From: JAKJGA01 sp029554345
Lineage (GTDB): Bacteria > Spirochaetota > UBA4802 > JAFGJZ01
NCBI GenBank assembly: GCA_035395685.1
Contig: DAOPBR010000007.1
Span: 1-64,000, forward strand
Length of the DNA stretch: 64,000 nt
Reading direction: 5' to 3'
Of the stretch, positions 7,236-16,100 are shown in pieces; position 1 is the first letter of the stretch, and each line of letters begins with the position of its first letter. Both the position numbers and the translations under genes were made by a program. Under the pieces are notes generated by a model. The model was not told where the DNA came from, made no database searches, and saw only the letters and a program-made list of their open reading frames with translations.

Positions 7236-7673
7236 ATGAAACTGTCCACCCGTTCAAGATACGGAGTCAGGCTTTTAACAGAACTGGCTCTCGAATATCA
7301 AAAAGGTCCTGTTCAGCTTGGAATCATTTCCAAAAGAGAAGGTATCTCCGAAAAATATCTCGGACAGCTGATAATTCAGATGAAAGGTACCGGGTTCATA
7401 ACTTCTTCACGAGGCAAAAACGGCGGTTACATGCTCGCCAAAAAGCCAAAGGACATTACTCTGAGGGAGATTGTTGAAAAACTTGAAGGAGACATCTGTC
7501 TCGTCGACTGCACAAAGGACAATACAGAATGCGACAGGTCAACATTCTGCATAACACGAGAAATTTGGAAAAAACTTTCCGACGATATGGCTTCTTCTCT
7601 TGAAAAAATAAATCTTCAGACTCTAGTTGACAGAATAAGAAAATCTAAAAATTATCCGGAATATCAGATATAA
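7236..7673 (+). CDS. Rrf2-family transcriptional regulator (IscR/CymR-like)
   Basis: 145 residues. The start MKLSTRSRYGVRLLTELA is the hallmark Rrf2 N-terminus, followed by a winged helix (ISEKYLGQLIIQMK recognition region and SSRGKNGGYMLAK wing). Cys88, 92, 99 and 105 (CLVDCTKDNTECDRSTFC) could hold an Fe-S cluster as in IscR. GGAGG lies 8 nt before the ATG. It stands downstream of cysK-mnmA and upstream of nadA, an Fe-S enzyme, so it may sense cysteine or Fe-S status. A TAGTATTGACA segment upstream (7178-7188) resembles part of the cysK operator, consistent with autoregulation. Confidence 0.9.
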   Translation: MKLSTRSRYGVRLLTELALEYQKGPVQLGIISKREGISEKYLGQLIIQMKGTGFITSSRGKNGGYMLAKKPKDITLREIVEKLEGDICLVDCTKDNTECDRSTFCITREIWKKLSDDMASSLEKINLQTLVDRIRKSKNYPEYQI

Positions 7674-7687
7674 TAGACGGTAAACAC

Positions 7688-8602
7688 ATGAAAATCAGCG
7701 AAGTTCAGGAAAAAATATTAAAACTTAAAAAAGAACAGGATATATGTATCCTCGCACACAGCTATCAGTCCCGTGAAATAGTAGAAATAGCCGATTATAC
7801 CGGCGACTCGTTTCAGCTGAGTCTGATGGCTCAAAAAACACCGCAAAAAAAAGTAATCATGTGCGGCGTCAGATTCATGGCAGAAACAGTTAAAATATTA
7901 TCACCTGAGAAAACAGTCATTCTTGCTAATCCGGAAGCTGGCTGCCCGATGGCAGAACAGATGGACAAACAGATGATTGAAAGCATCAAGAAGGATTTCC
8001 CGGACTATACAGTCGTCGCCTACATCAATACGACTGCCGAACTCAAAACAGTATGCGACGTCTGCGTTACTTCATCATCTGCTGTAAAAATAGTTAACGC
8101 GATTGATAATAAAAACATTCTTTTCATTCCCGACTGCAATCTCGGCGACTATGTAGCGAAACAGGTCAAAGATAAAAATATCAAACTCCTGCATGGCGGA
8201 TGTCCGATACATGCCGGCATAAGCGTCAAAGAAGCAAAAGATGCAAAAGCAAAATATCCGGACGCTCTCCTTCTTGTCCATCCTGAGTGCATTCCCGGTG
8301 TAGTTGCCGAAGCAGATTACGTCGGTTCAACTTCAGGAATAATGGATTATGCTTCAAAAAGCGGCGCGAAAGAATTCATAATCGGAACAGAGATGAGTAT
8401 CGCCGAACATCTTCAGTATGCCCATCCTGAAAAAATATTCCACATTCTTTCCAAAAAACTTATCTGCGTTAACATGAAACTCACAAGTCTTATGGACGTT
8501 TTAAACAGTTTAAAAGGCGCCGGCGGAGAAGAAATTAATCTAGATGAAACTACAATTCGCGACGCAAGAAAATGCATCGATGAGATGATAAGACTCGGTT
8601 GA
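7688..8602 (+). CDS. nadA: Quinolinate synthase A
   Basis: 304 residues, full length for the short class. NadA condenses iminoaspartate with dihydroxyacetone phosphate to quinolinate, the precursor of NAD, using a 4Fe-4S cluster. Landmarks are LAHSYQSREI near the start, CGVRFMAETVKIL, NPEAGCPMAEQ (Cys86, probable cluster ligand), HGGCPIHAGI, HPECIPGVV and the late ICVNMKLTSL, giving the three expected ligand cysteines. It begins 14 bp after the Rrf2 gene and is probably co-transcribed with it. No nadB or nadC is visible in the window. Confidence 0.95.
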   Translation: MKISEVQEKILKLKKEQDICILAHSYQSREIVEIADYTGDSFQLSLMAQKTPQKKVIMCGVRFMAETVKILSPEKTVILANPEAGCPMAEQMDKQMIESIKKDFPDYTVVAYINTTAELKTVCDVCVTSSSAVKIVNAIDNKNILFIPDCNLGDYVAKQVKDKNIKLLHGGCPIHAGISVKEAKDAKAKYPDALLLVHPECIPGVVAEADYVGSTSGIMDYASKSGAKEFIIGTEMSIAEHLQYAHPEKIFHILSKKLICVNMKLTSLMDVLNSLKGAGGEEINLDETTIRDARKCIDEMIRLG

Positions 8603-8617
8603 TGACATTATAAAATA

Positions 8618-8650
8618 TTGACAATTAAGGCCCCATGCGCTTTAATTGTC
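8618..8650 (+). promoter_or_regulatory. Promoter of the hydrogenase maturation operon with 9-bp inverted repeat
   Basis: TTGACA (8618-8623) and TTTAAT (8641-8646) are separated by exactly 17 bp. Superimposed is a perfect inverted repeat, GACAATTAA (8620-8628) and TTAATTGTC (8642-8650), so each arm covers one promoter box. This placement suggests an operator for a dimeric regulator; a stem-loop terminating nadA is the alternative, but no U-tract follows. The leader to the first ATG (8715) is about 60 nt and contains a small GGAAA/TTTCC hairpin. Confidence 0.6.
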
Positions 8651-8714
8651 TTATCCGAGGAAATGATGCGTCGTTTCCGAAGATTCACAACACTTCCAAT
8701 CCGGAGGATTTCTG

Positions 8715-8987
8715 ATGGAGAAGAGAATCGGTTCAGTCGCGATAGTCGTGACTGACAATATCAACATTTCACGCCTCAATTCCGTTTTATCCGAACATGC
8801 CGATATAATAATCGGACGCATGGGAATTCCGCGCAGGGAAAAATCTCTACACATAATTTCACTAATCGTTGAAGGCGATACTGATCAGATAGGCTCACTG
8901 ACAGGAAAAATCGGAAGACTCCCCGGAATAGAAGTGAAATCCGTTTTAACGAAATACAAAGAGGATGAAAATGACACAATCAGCTGA
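8715..8987 (+). CDS. TM1266-family putative regulator of the [FeFe]-hydrogenase system
   Basis: 90 residues. The start EKRIGSVAIVVTDNINISRLNSVLSEH and the segment IIGRMGIPRREKSLHIISLIVEGDTDQIGSLTGKIGRLPGI match the TM1266 family, ACT/NikR-like small proteins found beside hydrogenase maturation genes. Its function is not established; a ligand-binding regulatory role is assumed from fold. GGAGG lies 8 nt before the ATG. The 3' end overlaps hydG by 17 bp, and it is the first gene after the strong promoter at 8618-8646. Confidence 0.88.
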   Translation: MEKRIGSVAIVVTDNINISRLNSVLSEHADIIIGRMGIPRREKSLHIISLIVEGDTDQIGSLTGKIGRLPGIEVKSVLTKYKEDENDTIS

Positions 8988-10356
8988 AAAAAATTTTATC
9001 GACAGGGAAAAACTTTACGCCCTTTCGGAAGTAAAATATACAGATTCAGAAATCGACTCTATTTTAAACAAGGCTCTAAAACTCAAGGGAATTTCAGTCG
9101 AAGAAGCAGGCAAGCTTATCAATGTAACTGACAGCAGCAACATGACTAAAATCATGAGCGCCGCCGGCAAAGTCAAGGAACTCATCTATGGAAGACGACT
9201 CGTTCTCTTCGCTCCTCTTTATGTAGGAAACAAATGTTCAAACAACTGTCTTTACTGTGCATTCAGAAAAGATAATAAAGATATCAAGCGGATTGTTCTT
9301 TCTGAAAGTGAAATAATAAAAGAAACTGAACTTCTTCTGAAGGAAGGACACAAACGCGTTCTTCTAATCGGAGGTGAAGCCGGAGAAACCCGGCCTGGCT
9401 ATTACATCGATGCCATGCGTGCGATTTATTCCGCAAAATATGACAAACATACCGTACGCCGCGTTAATGTTGAAATCGCACCGATGGAAGTCGCTGAATT
9501 CGAAAAATTTGCAAAAGAAAAGATCGGAACTTATATCTGCTTCCAGGAAACATATGATGAAGTCGTTTACAAGGAAGTTCATCCTTCAGGCAAAAAGAAA
9601 GATTTCAACTGGCGTCTTTACGTCATGGACCGCGCGCTTCAGGGCGGGCTTAACGATGTTGGAATCGGTGCACTATTCGGTCTCGCGGATTACCGTTTTG
9701 AAACCCTTGCCCTTCTCACTCATGCGAATCATCTCGATGAAACATTCGGAGTCGGCCCTCATACCGTAAGCGTTCCGAGAATAGAACCTGCAACAAATGC
9801 TCCTCTCTCTTATCAGGTTCCTCATCCTGTAAGTGATGAAAATTTCAAGAAAATTGTAGCTGTCATACGGCTCGCGCTTCCTTATACGGGAATCATTTTA
9901 AGCACACGTGAAAACGAAACTATCCGCAAGGATCTATTTCATTACGGTATCAGTCAGATAAGTGCCGGAAGCAGGACTAACCCTGGCGGTTATTCCGACA
10001 ACAGTTCGGAAGCACAGTTCTCTCTCGGAGATCACCGCTCGCTTGATGAAGTCATTTCATCATTAATCGATGACGGTTACATTCCTTCATTCTGCACGGG
10101 ATGCTACAGAAAAGGACGCGTCGGAAAAGATTTTATGGATATCGCAAAACCGGGACTCATCCACAAATTCTGTATGCCGAACGGTCTTTTTACTTTCAAG
10201 GAATATCTTGAGGATTTTGCTTCAGAAGAGACTAAAACAAAAGGAGAAAAACTTTTAACTAAACTCATCTACGAAATTGAAGATGCCAAGGTAAAGGCGA
10301 AATCCGAATCAGTCATATCACAAATATCAAACGGCGAGAGGGATATTTATCTTTGA
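8971..10356 (+). CDS. hydG: [FeFe]-hydrogenase maturase HydG (radical SAM tyrosine lyase)
   Basis: 461 residues. HydG cleaves tyrosine to make the CO and cyanide of the H-cluster as an Fe(CO)2(CN)-cysteine complex. The radical SAM motif CSNNCLYC (Cys89/93/96) and the C-terminal auxiliary cluster CTGC...KFC, with 22 residues between the pair and the last Cys, are both present; the latter separates HydG from ThiH. ATG 8971 is chosen because GAGG lies 6 nt upstream, whereas the earlier in-frame ATG 8965 abuts that site. The stop overlaps hydE by 4 bp. Confidence 0.95.
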   Translation: MTQSAEKNFIDREKLYALSEVKYTDSEIDSILNKALKLKGISVEEAGKLINVTDSSNMTKIMSAAGKVKELIYGRRLVLFAPLYVGNKCSNNCLYCAFRKDNKDIKRIVLSESEIIKETELLLKEGHKRVLLIGGEAGETRPGYYIDAMRAIYSAKYDKHTVRRVNVEIAPMEVAEFEKFAKEKIGTYICFQETYDEVVYKEVHPSGKKKDFNWRLYVMDRALQGGLNDVGIGALFGLADYRFETLALLTHANHLDETFGVGPHTVSVPRIEPATNAPLSYQVPHPVSDENFKKIVAVIRLALPYTGIILSTRENETIRKDLFHYGISQISAGSRTNPGGYSDNSSEAQFSLGDHRSLDEVISSLIDDGYIPSFCTGCYRKGRVGKDFMDIAKPGLIHKFCMPNGLFTFKEYLEDFASEETKTKGEKLLTKLIYEIEDAKVKAKSESVISQISNGERDIYL

Positions 10357-11360
10357 TTAACAATGATAAAAATTACAGAAAACTTTTTCTGGAAGATAAA
10401 GAGAGTCTGATAAAAGAAGCGGATAACATCTGCCGCAGTATTCACGGTAACCGCGTGTATGTGCGGGGACTTATTGAGTTCTCAAATCACTGCTCGATGA
10501 ACTGTGATTATTGCGGAATACGCCGCGGTAATTCAAATGTTCACCGTTACCGGATGCTGCCCGAAGAGATTATTGAAACTGCCGTGAACGCTTTCAAGCG
10601 CGGAATAAAGACATTTGTCCTTCAGGGCGGAGAAGACTCTTCTTTTAACGATGATGTTCTCTGCAAGATAATCAGCTCTATCAAAAATCAGACCAGCGGT
10701 GAAGCGGCTCTCACTCTTTCAGTCGGAATCAGACCGCGAGAAAGCTATAAGAAACTCAAAGATGCCGGAGCCGATAGATACCTGATACGCTTTGAAACCT
10801 CCGACGAAATCATATACGCAAATCTTAAGTCAGGTCAGAAACTCGAAACAAGACTTAACGCGATCCGCACTATAAAAGAACTAGGCTATGAAACAGGTTC
10901 GGGATTCATGGTAAACCTTCCCGGCGAAACGGATGAAACAGTAATCAGAAACTGCGAGCTCTGCCGCGAGCTCGCTCTTGATATGGTTGGAATCGGCCCG
11001 TTCATTCCGCATCCTGAAACTCCTCTTGCACAGGCTGATAAAAAAGGAATCGAGACTGCGGTAAAAGCAGTGGCACTGACGCGCATTCTTCTGCCATACG
11101 CGCATATTCCGGCAACAACGGCAGCAGCTACAATCGAACCTATGGGACGCGAAATGATGTTTTCAGCGGGCGCAAATGTCGTGATGCCGAACATAACTCC
11201 TGAAAAATATAAAAAGGATTATCTTTTATATCCTGACAAGATATGCCTTGATGAAGATTACATCAAATGCCTAGGGTGTCTTTCTGGACGTGCTGAATAT
11301 GCCGGAAAAACAATCGACATGTCAATTGCAAGCGCATTGACTAAAACGGATAATCATTGA
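10353..11360 (+). CDS. hydE: [FeFe]-hydrogenase maturase HydE (radical SAM)
   Basis: 335 residues with a probable TTG start in the TTGA overlap with the hydG stop. HydE processes the HydG product to form part of the diiron subcluster. The radical SAM motif CSMNCDYC is near residue 46, followed by FVLQGGEDS, the SAM/substrate-barrel segment RFETSDEIIYANLKSGQ and the GSGFMVNLPGET stretch typical of HydE. Length is normal. Translational coupling to hydG and to the next lyase gene shows one operon. Confidence 0.93.
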   Translation: MINNDKNYRKLFLEDKESLIKEADNICRSIHGNRVYVRGLIEFSNHCSMNCDYCGIRRGNSNVHRYRMLPEEIIETAVNAFKRGIKTFVLQGGEDSSFNDDVLCKIISSIKNQTSGEAALTLSVGIRPRESYKKLKDAGADRYLIRFETSDEIIYANLKSGQKLETRLNAIRTIKELGYETGSGFMVNLPGETDETVIRNCELCRELALDMVGIGPFIPHPETPLAQADKKGIETAVKAVALTRILLPYAHIPATTAAATIEPMGREMMFSAGANVVMPNITPEKYKKDYLLYPDKICLDEDYIKCLGCLSGRAEYAGKTIDMSIASALTKTDNH

Positions 11361-12694
11361 TGAAGTACTACTCGCATGAAACGGAAAAAGCGGCGGCTAA
11401 TTTCGGTATCGGTTTAACTGATCCGGTTTTAATCAAGTCATATGCTAAGGTCAAACATGCCTCGCTTTCAGCCGTGCAAAAATGCGAAAAAAGATTTTCG
11501 GCTGATGAATTTTCTTCACTAACTGAAGCTATACTGGAAATTGAATCTGGAATGATGGATGATTCATTTATTCTTGCGCTCGAACAAGGCGGCGCCGGGA
11601 CAAGCATCAACATGAACATCAACGAAGTCATCGCTTCCCGCGCATCAGAAATTCTTCTGCAAAAATATAATACCGAAAAAACATTTCATTACATCGACGA
11701 CATCAACAGATTCCAGTCAACAAACGACACCTTCCCTACAGCAGTAACGATTGCCGTCCTCGAAAAACTTACGAACATGGAAAGCAAAGTAATTTCATTT
11801 CAGCATGCGCTTAAAGATTTTGAAAACAAGTATCATGACGTATTATTGACCGGAAGAACAGAACTCCAAAATGCGCTTCCTGTATTTCTTTCTCAAATCA
11901 CTGCTTCGTGGACGGGACCGATCGAACGCGACAGATGGAGAATACACAAGCTGAAAGAACGCTTGCGGACTGTTCCGCTCGGCGGAACCGCAATCGGCAC
12001 GAGTTTTCCTGCGACCCGTGATTATATCTTTGAAGCAGAAAAATATCTGCGCGAATATACAGGACTCAATCTTTCAAGAAGCCAGAACTTTTCAGATGAC
12101 ATATCAAATCATGATAAATTCGCCGAGTGCGCTTCCGTTATTAAAATTACCGCACAGAATGTTTACAGAATTTGCACAGATATATCGCTTTATACATCAT
12201 CATTATGCGGTGAGATGATTCATCCCGAACTTCAGTTCGGTTCGACTATAATGGCTGCGAAAACAAATCCCGTAATCTGCGAATACGCATCCGGACTTGC
12301 GATAGATATTGAATTTGAATGCGACAAAGTTTCACGCTATTCAGAGCTTTCGGTTTTTCAGCTGAATGCATATCTGCCTTTCATTTATTCATCGCTTTCT
12401 AATGCTTTTGAAAAATCATCGAATGCTCTAACAGCACTCTCAGAAAAACTTCTTCCGAAACTCGAGATCAACAGAGAAAGAACCGGAGAAAACCTTTATT
12501 CGTCGGGAATAATGCTGAACCTCTTTCTTCCGTACACGGGATATGACAGAATAAAAGAACTCTATCATAAAGCAAAAAAAGCAAAGATAATAAATAGAGA
12601 TTCTCTCATCGATTTTCTAAAAAAAGAAGGTATTGATGAAACAATAATAAATGAAGCTCTGAATCCGAATAATTTTACAACTGCCAGGAAATAA
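11360..12694 (+). CDS. Aspartase/fumarase-superfamily lyase of the hydrogenase maturation operon
   Basis: 444 residues. The protein follows aspartate ammonia-lyase: GGAGTSINMNINEVIASRA, NDTFPTAVTIAV, a TGPIERDRWR helix, VPLGGTAIGTSF and the catalytic loop FGSTIMAAKTNPVICEY. The loop keeps the catalytic Ser, the Lys and the Asn but reads STIMAAKTN instead of the usual SSIMPGKVN. Similar genes lie among hydEFG in other bacteria. One suggestion (inference) is that it releases ammonia from aspartate for the bridging amine of the H-cluster. ATG overlaps the hydE stop by one base; hydF follows after 3 bp. Confidence 0.88.
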   Translation: MKYYSHETEKAAANFGIGLTDPVLIKSYAKVKHASLSAVQKCEKRFSADEFSSLTEAILEIESGMMDDSFILALEQGGAGTSINMNINEVIASRASEILLQKYNTEKTFHYIDDINRFQSTNDTFPTAVTIAVLEKLTNMESKVISFQHALKDFENKYHDVLLTGRTELQNALPVFLSQITASWTGPIERDRWRIHKLKERLRTVPLGGTAIGTSFPATRDYIFEAEKYLREYTGLNLSRSQNFSDDISNHDKFAECASVIKITAQNVYRICTDISLYTSSLCGEMIHPELQFGSTIMAAKTNPVICEYASGLAIDIEFECDKVSRYSELSVFQLNAYLPFIYSSLSNAFEKSSNALTALSEKLLPKLEINRERTGENLYSSGIMLNLFLPYTGYDRIKELYHKAKKAKIINRDSLIDFLKKEGIDETIINEALNPNNFTTARK

Positions 12695-12697
12695 TAA

Positions 12698-13915
12698 ATG
12701 AACACACCTTCATCGGAACTTGTAAAAATTGTCATCGCCGGAATTGTGAATGCCGGAAAATCATCGCTCATAAACAGCATCTTTGAACGCGAAATTTCAA
12801 TCGTAGCCCCGGTTGAAGGAACTACAACAGACGCCGTAACAAAACGCATAGAGCTCGCCGAAGCTGGCCCAGTAACAATAGTGGATACTGCAGGTCTTGA
12901 TGATAAAACCGAGTTAGGATCTCTCCGCATAAAGAAAACACTTCATGAAATCGAAACTGGCGACATCATCATACTCGCGACTCCTCTGAATAAAGCCCCT
13001 ACAACAACTGAAGATGAAATTTTATTAAATGCCGAAAGACAAAACAAACAAGTAATAATATGCGCAACATTCTCTGACTTAACTCATAATGAATCAAAAA
13101 TAAAATGGCTTTCCGGAAAAAATCACATTAAAACAGATAATAAAGATAATTCTACAGCAGCCGGGATTAGAAAGAAACTAATCACTGCCGCCCAGAAAGC
13201 GGAAAAAGAAATAACACCGCTCGAAGGAATTGTCCGTGAAAATGACCATATACTTCTTGCCGTTCCGCTGGATCTAGCAGCTCCTAAAGGCAGACTCATT
13301 CTTCCTCAGGTTGAAACTATTCGCGATGCGCTTGACAGGGACTGTACAGTCAGCATCGCAAAAGACCGCGAACTCAGACAGATGTACGAGAATCTTGTCA
13401 ACAAACCCGATCTCGTAATAACTGACAGCCAGACTTTCAGCAAAACTGCGGCAGATATTGATGCAAATCAAAAACTGACTTCATTTTCAATTCTATTTGC
13501 AAGAAAAAAAGGAGATCTTTCTCAATACCTGAAAGGCTTAGCAGCAATAACAAAAATTCAACCCAACTCAAAAGTAATGATCGTTGAATCATGTTCGCAT
13601 CATAAACAACCGGATGATATCGGCACGGTGAAAATTCCCCGGCTTTTCAGACAAATGATACAGTCCGACACCGAATTCATATTTACTCACGGACTTAAGG
13701 AATCTGATGATTACACGGGGATTACGGCTGCAATAATCTGCGGAGGATGCATGCAGACAAGAAGACAGATGCTTTCGCATCTCAGACGTCTTGAAGAAAA
13801 TAACATACCAGTTACAAACTACGGCATTTTTCTTGCATATGTAAACGGACTTCTTCCGAGAGCAATCGAAGTTTTTTCTGATGAATACGAACTATATATG
13901 GAAACTATGAAATAA
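12698..13915 (+). CDS. hydF: [FeFe]-hydrogenase maturation GTPase HydF
   Basis: 405 residues. HydF is the scaffold on which the diiron subcluster is held before transfer to the hydrogenase. Its GTPase domain shows P-loop GIVNAGKSS, the EGTTTDAV switch and VDTAGLDD. The C-terminal cluster-binding region has CSHH (the CxH motif) and, about 55 residues later, ICGGCM; the residue before the last CxxC is Ile where many HydF proteins have His. GTVKIPRLFRQM is also typical. It is the last gene of the maturation operon and converges with the kinase gene at 13916 with no intergenic space. Confidence 0.93.
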   Translation: MNTPSSELVKIVIAGIVNAGKSSLINSIFEREISIVAPVEGTTTDAVTKRIELAEAGPVTIVDTAGLDDKTELGSLRIKKTLHEIETGDIIILATPLNKAPTTTEDEILLNAERQNKQVIICATFSDLTHNESKIKWLSGKNHIKTDNKDNSTAAGIRKKLITAAQKAEKEITPLEGIVRENDHILLAVPLDLAAPKGRLILPQVETIRDALDRDCTVSIAKDRELRQMYENLVNKPDLVITDSQTFSKTAADIDANQKLTSFSILFARKKGDLSQYLKGLAAITKIQPNSKVMIVESCSHHKQPDDIGTVKIPRLFRQMIQSDTEFIFTHGLKESDDYTGITAAIICGGCMQTRRQMLSHLRRLEENNIPVTNYGIFLAYVNGLLPRAIEVFSDEYELYMETMK

Positions 13916-16006
13916 TTATAATTCAAACCTGATGATATAACCGAAACCGTTGTCTTGAATAACTTCAAGACTGCCGCGTATCTGTTCAGTAAGACTCTTT
14001 ATCAGCTTCATGCCGAGTGTCGAGGTTGAATCAAAAACAACATCACCCGGAATACCTTTTCCGTTATCCCGAATCATTACAGTAATTTCTTTGCCGTTTC
14101 TTTTCATTGAAATATCTATTTTACCCTTAGAATCAGGTTCAAACGCATGCTTGACGGAGTTTTGAAGAATTTCATTTATTAGAAGCGATAAAGGCACAGC
14201 CTTATCTATCGATGCAACAATAGGATCAGCATCAACCGAAAATTCTATCATTGATGAATCCGCGACTCCGGATCTGGATATTTCAAATACCAGAGATTTT
14301 ATATATTCGTCATATTTTATTTCAGCGAGAGAATCCTCTCTGTAAAGTTTTTCATGAACAAGAGCCATTGTAAAAATTCTATTGATGCTCGAAGATAAAA
14401 CCTCTTTTGTAAATGCGTCAGGACAAAGACGCATTTTATGATTAAGAAGACTGATTATTATCTGAAAATTATTTTTTACCCGATGATGAATTTCTTTAAG
14501 ATATGTTTCTTTTTCATTGAGCGTTTGCCGGATATTTTCTTCCATGCGTTTTTTTATTATTATATCAAGCATTCCAGAAATAAAAAGATGAAACTGTCTT
14601 GAATCCGTCGAATCATATTCATGTTTCTTGTTACAGACTATCGCCTTACCGTATATATGATCACCTGATATCAATGAAACGGTCATTGCCCGGTCTATCT
14701 TTATCTTCCGGTCAGGAATCTCAAGTTCGGTTTTTGCCCTGTTATTGATACTGATTCCGAATGTCGGATCACCAAAAATCTTTTCCGTAGATATGCGCAG
14801 ATTATTAAACTGATCCGCATCAAGCTGAAAACAAACTCCGTTTCTGGTACAGATTTTATCGTGCCCTTCAAATTCCTTCTCGTCAAAAAATATCATTCCT
14901 ATTTCGCTTCCGGTCAAAGAAAGAATTTCATTCATCGAAGCAGAAATTATTTCATCATAACCGTTAAAATGCTTCATACTGAGATTATACAGAGAATTTA
15001 ATCTGTCTTCATTCAACCGCAAAAGGCGTTCTGATTTTTCCGAAATACTCGCATCGTGAACAATAAAATATATCTGCGTTTTTCCTTCATTATCAAAAGG
15101 TATGGGATAAATTTCAACCGCACATAAAGACCCATCATATTTTCTGTGTCTTGCAGTATAATAACTGCACTCCCCTTGAATTATTGACTTAAGACGTTTT
15201 GCAATTATTTCGAGATCATCTGATTCAATATCAGATATGTAACGCGAATCTTTTCTAAAAAGAAGGGAGCCGTAAAACTCCATTGCCGATTTGTTGTTTT
15301 CGATAATTTCACCGCTTTCATAATCGAGCAGAAATTTTACCGCGTTTCCTGATTCAAATATTTTTCTGTATTTATCTTCACTCTTTTCAACCTTTTCACG
15401 CATCTTTTGATAATAAATGATCATCATACCCAATGCTATAAACAAATTCAAAAGACCGATTATTCCGTATTTTACAGAAAGTAAATTGATAGAATCACCG
15501 AAAATCATAAAATCTGACTTGATTACAGCCAGAATTAAAAACGATACGCCAACTATATAGCGAGCCGGCGATGACTCATCCATGTATGAGATATACATTA
15601 TCCCGATTCCTGCATATACTGCTGAAAGAAAAATAAAACCAGGAGAAGGAACGGATGAAGAATGGTTGGAAAATAAAAATGTAGAAACAATCATCCAAAG
15701 AATTATTATAAAAACCATGAGCCTTGCTGCTCTTGGCAGACTGCATTTAAGGAAGGAAAGAACACCTTCTGCAAGAAAATATGCGCTTAAAATAAGAAAA
15801 ACCGATTCAAGTGATCCTAAAATACTTAATCCGAATCCCCACAAATTTAAAGCAGCAAATACTAGATTTACAAGATATAAGAACCATGATATTACCCAGA
15901 ATTTAAGATAATCCTGTCTGTCTGAAAAATAGACATAAAGATAGAGACAGAATACCGCAAAGGTATTCACTGCAGTGAAAGTAAGGGATTGCATTAATAA
16001 ATTCAT
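13916..16006 (-). CDS. Membrane sensor histidine kinase (PAS, GAF, HisKA_2, HATPase)
   Basis: 696 residues. About seven hydrophobic segments fill residues 1-205, followed by a PAS domain (about 215-330, KYRKIFESGNAVKFLL), a GAF-like domain (about 335-485), the HisKA_2 phosphoacceptor box EIHHRVKNNFQIIISLL and an ATPase domain with NEILQNSVKHAF and DNGKGIPGD. The HisKA_2 class is common in bacteria with many stand-alone receivers. AGGA lies 8 nt before the ATG. No response regulator is adjacent and it faces hydF tail to tail, so its output is unknown. Confidence 0.9.
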   Translation of the reverse strand: MNLLMQSLTFTAVNTFAVFCLYLYVYFSDRQDYLKFWVISWFLYLVNLVFAALNLWGFGLSILGSLESVFLILSAYFLAEGVLSFLKCSLPRAARLMVFIIILWMIVSTFLFSNHSSSVPSPGFIFLSAVYAGIGIMYISYMDESSPARYIVGVSFLILAVIKSDFMIFGDSINLLSVKYGIIGLLNLFIALGMMIIYYQKMREKVEKSEDKYRKIFESGNAVKFLLDYESGEIIENNKSAMEFYGSLLFRKDSRYISDIESDDLEIIAKRLKSIIQGECSYYTARHRKYDGSLCAVEIYPIPFDNEGKTQIYFIVHDASISEKSERLLRLNEDRLNSLYNLSMKHFNGYDEIISASMNEILSLTGSEIGMIFFDEKEFEGHDKICTRNGVCFQLDADQFNNLRISTEKIFGDPTFGISINNRAKTELEIPDRKIKIDRAMTVSLISGDHIYGKAIVCNKKHEYDSTDSRQFHLFISGMLDIIIKKRMEENIRQTLNEKETYLKEIHHRVKNNFQIIISLLNHKMRLCPDAFTKEVLSSSINRIFTMALVHEKLYREDSLAEIKYDEYIKSLVFEISRSGVADSSMIEFSVDADPIVASIDKAVPLSLLINEILQNSVKHAFEPDSKGKIDISMKRNGKEITVMIRDNGKGIPGDVVFDSTSTLGMKLIKSLTEQIRGSLEVIQDNGFGYIIRFEL

Positions 16007-16100
16007 ATTCTATCCTGTATTTAAAACAGAAAAAATAGGCAATGAGCCTGTAGGTAAATTATACACGCTTAATTTAATAATGCAAGAATCATTTTGATGC

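Noticed and set aside
8620..8650. Inverted repeat read as a nadA terminator
   Set aside because: No U-tract follows and both arms fall on ideal -35 and -10 boxes, so a promoter/operator is the better reading.
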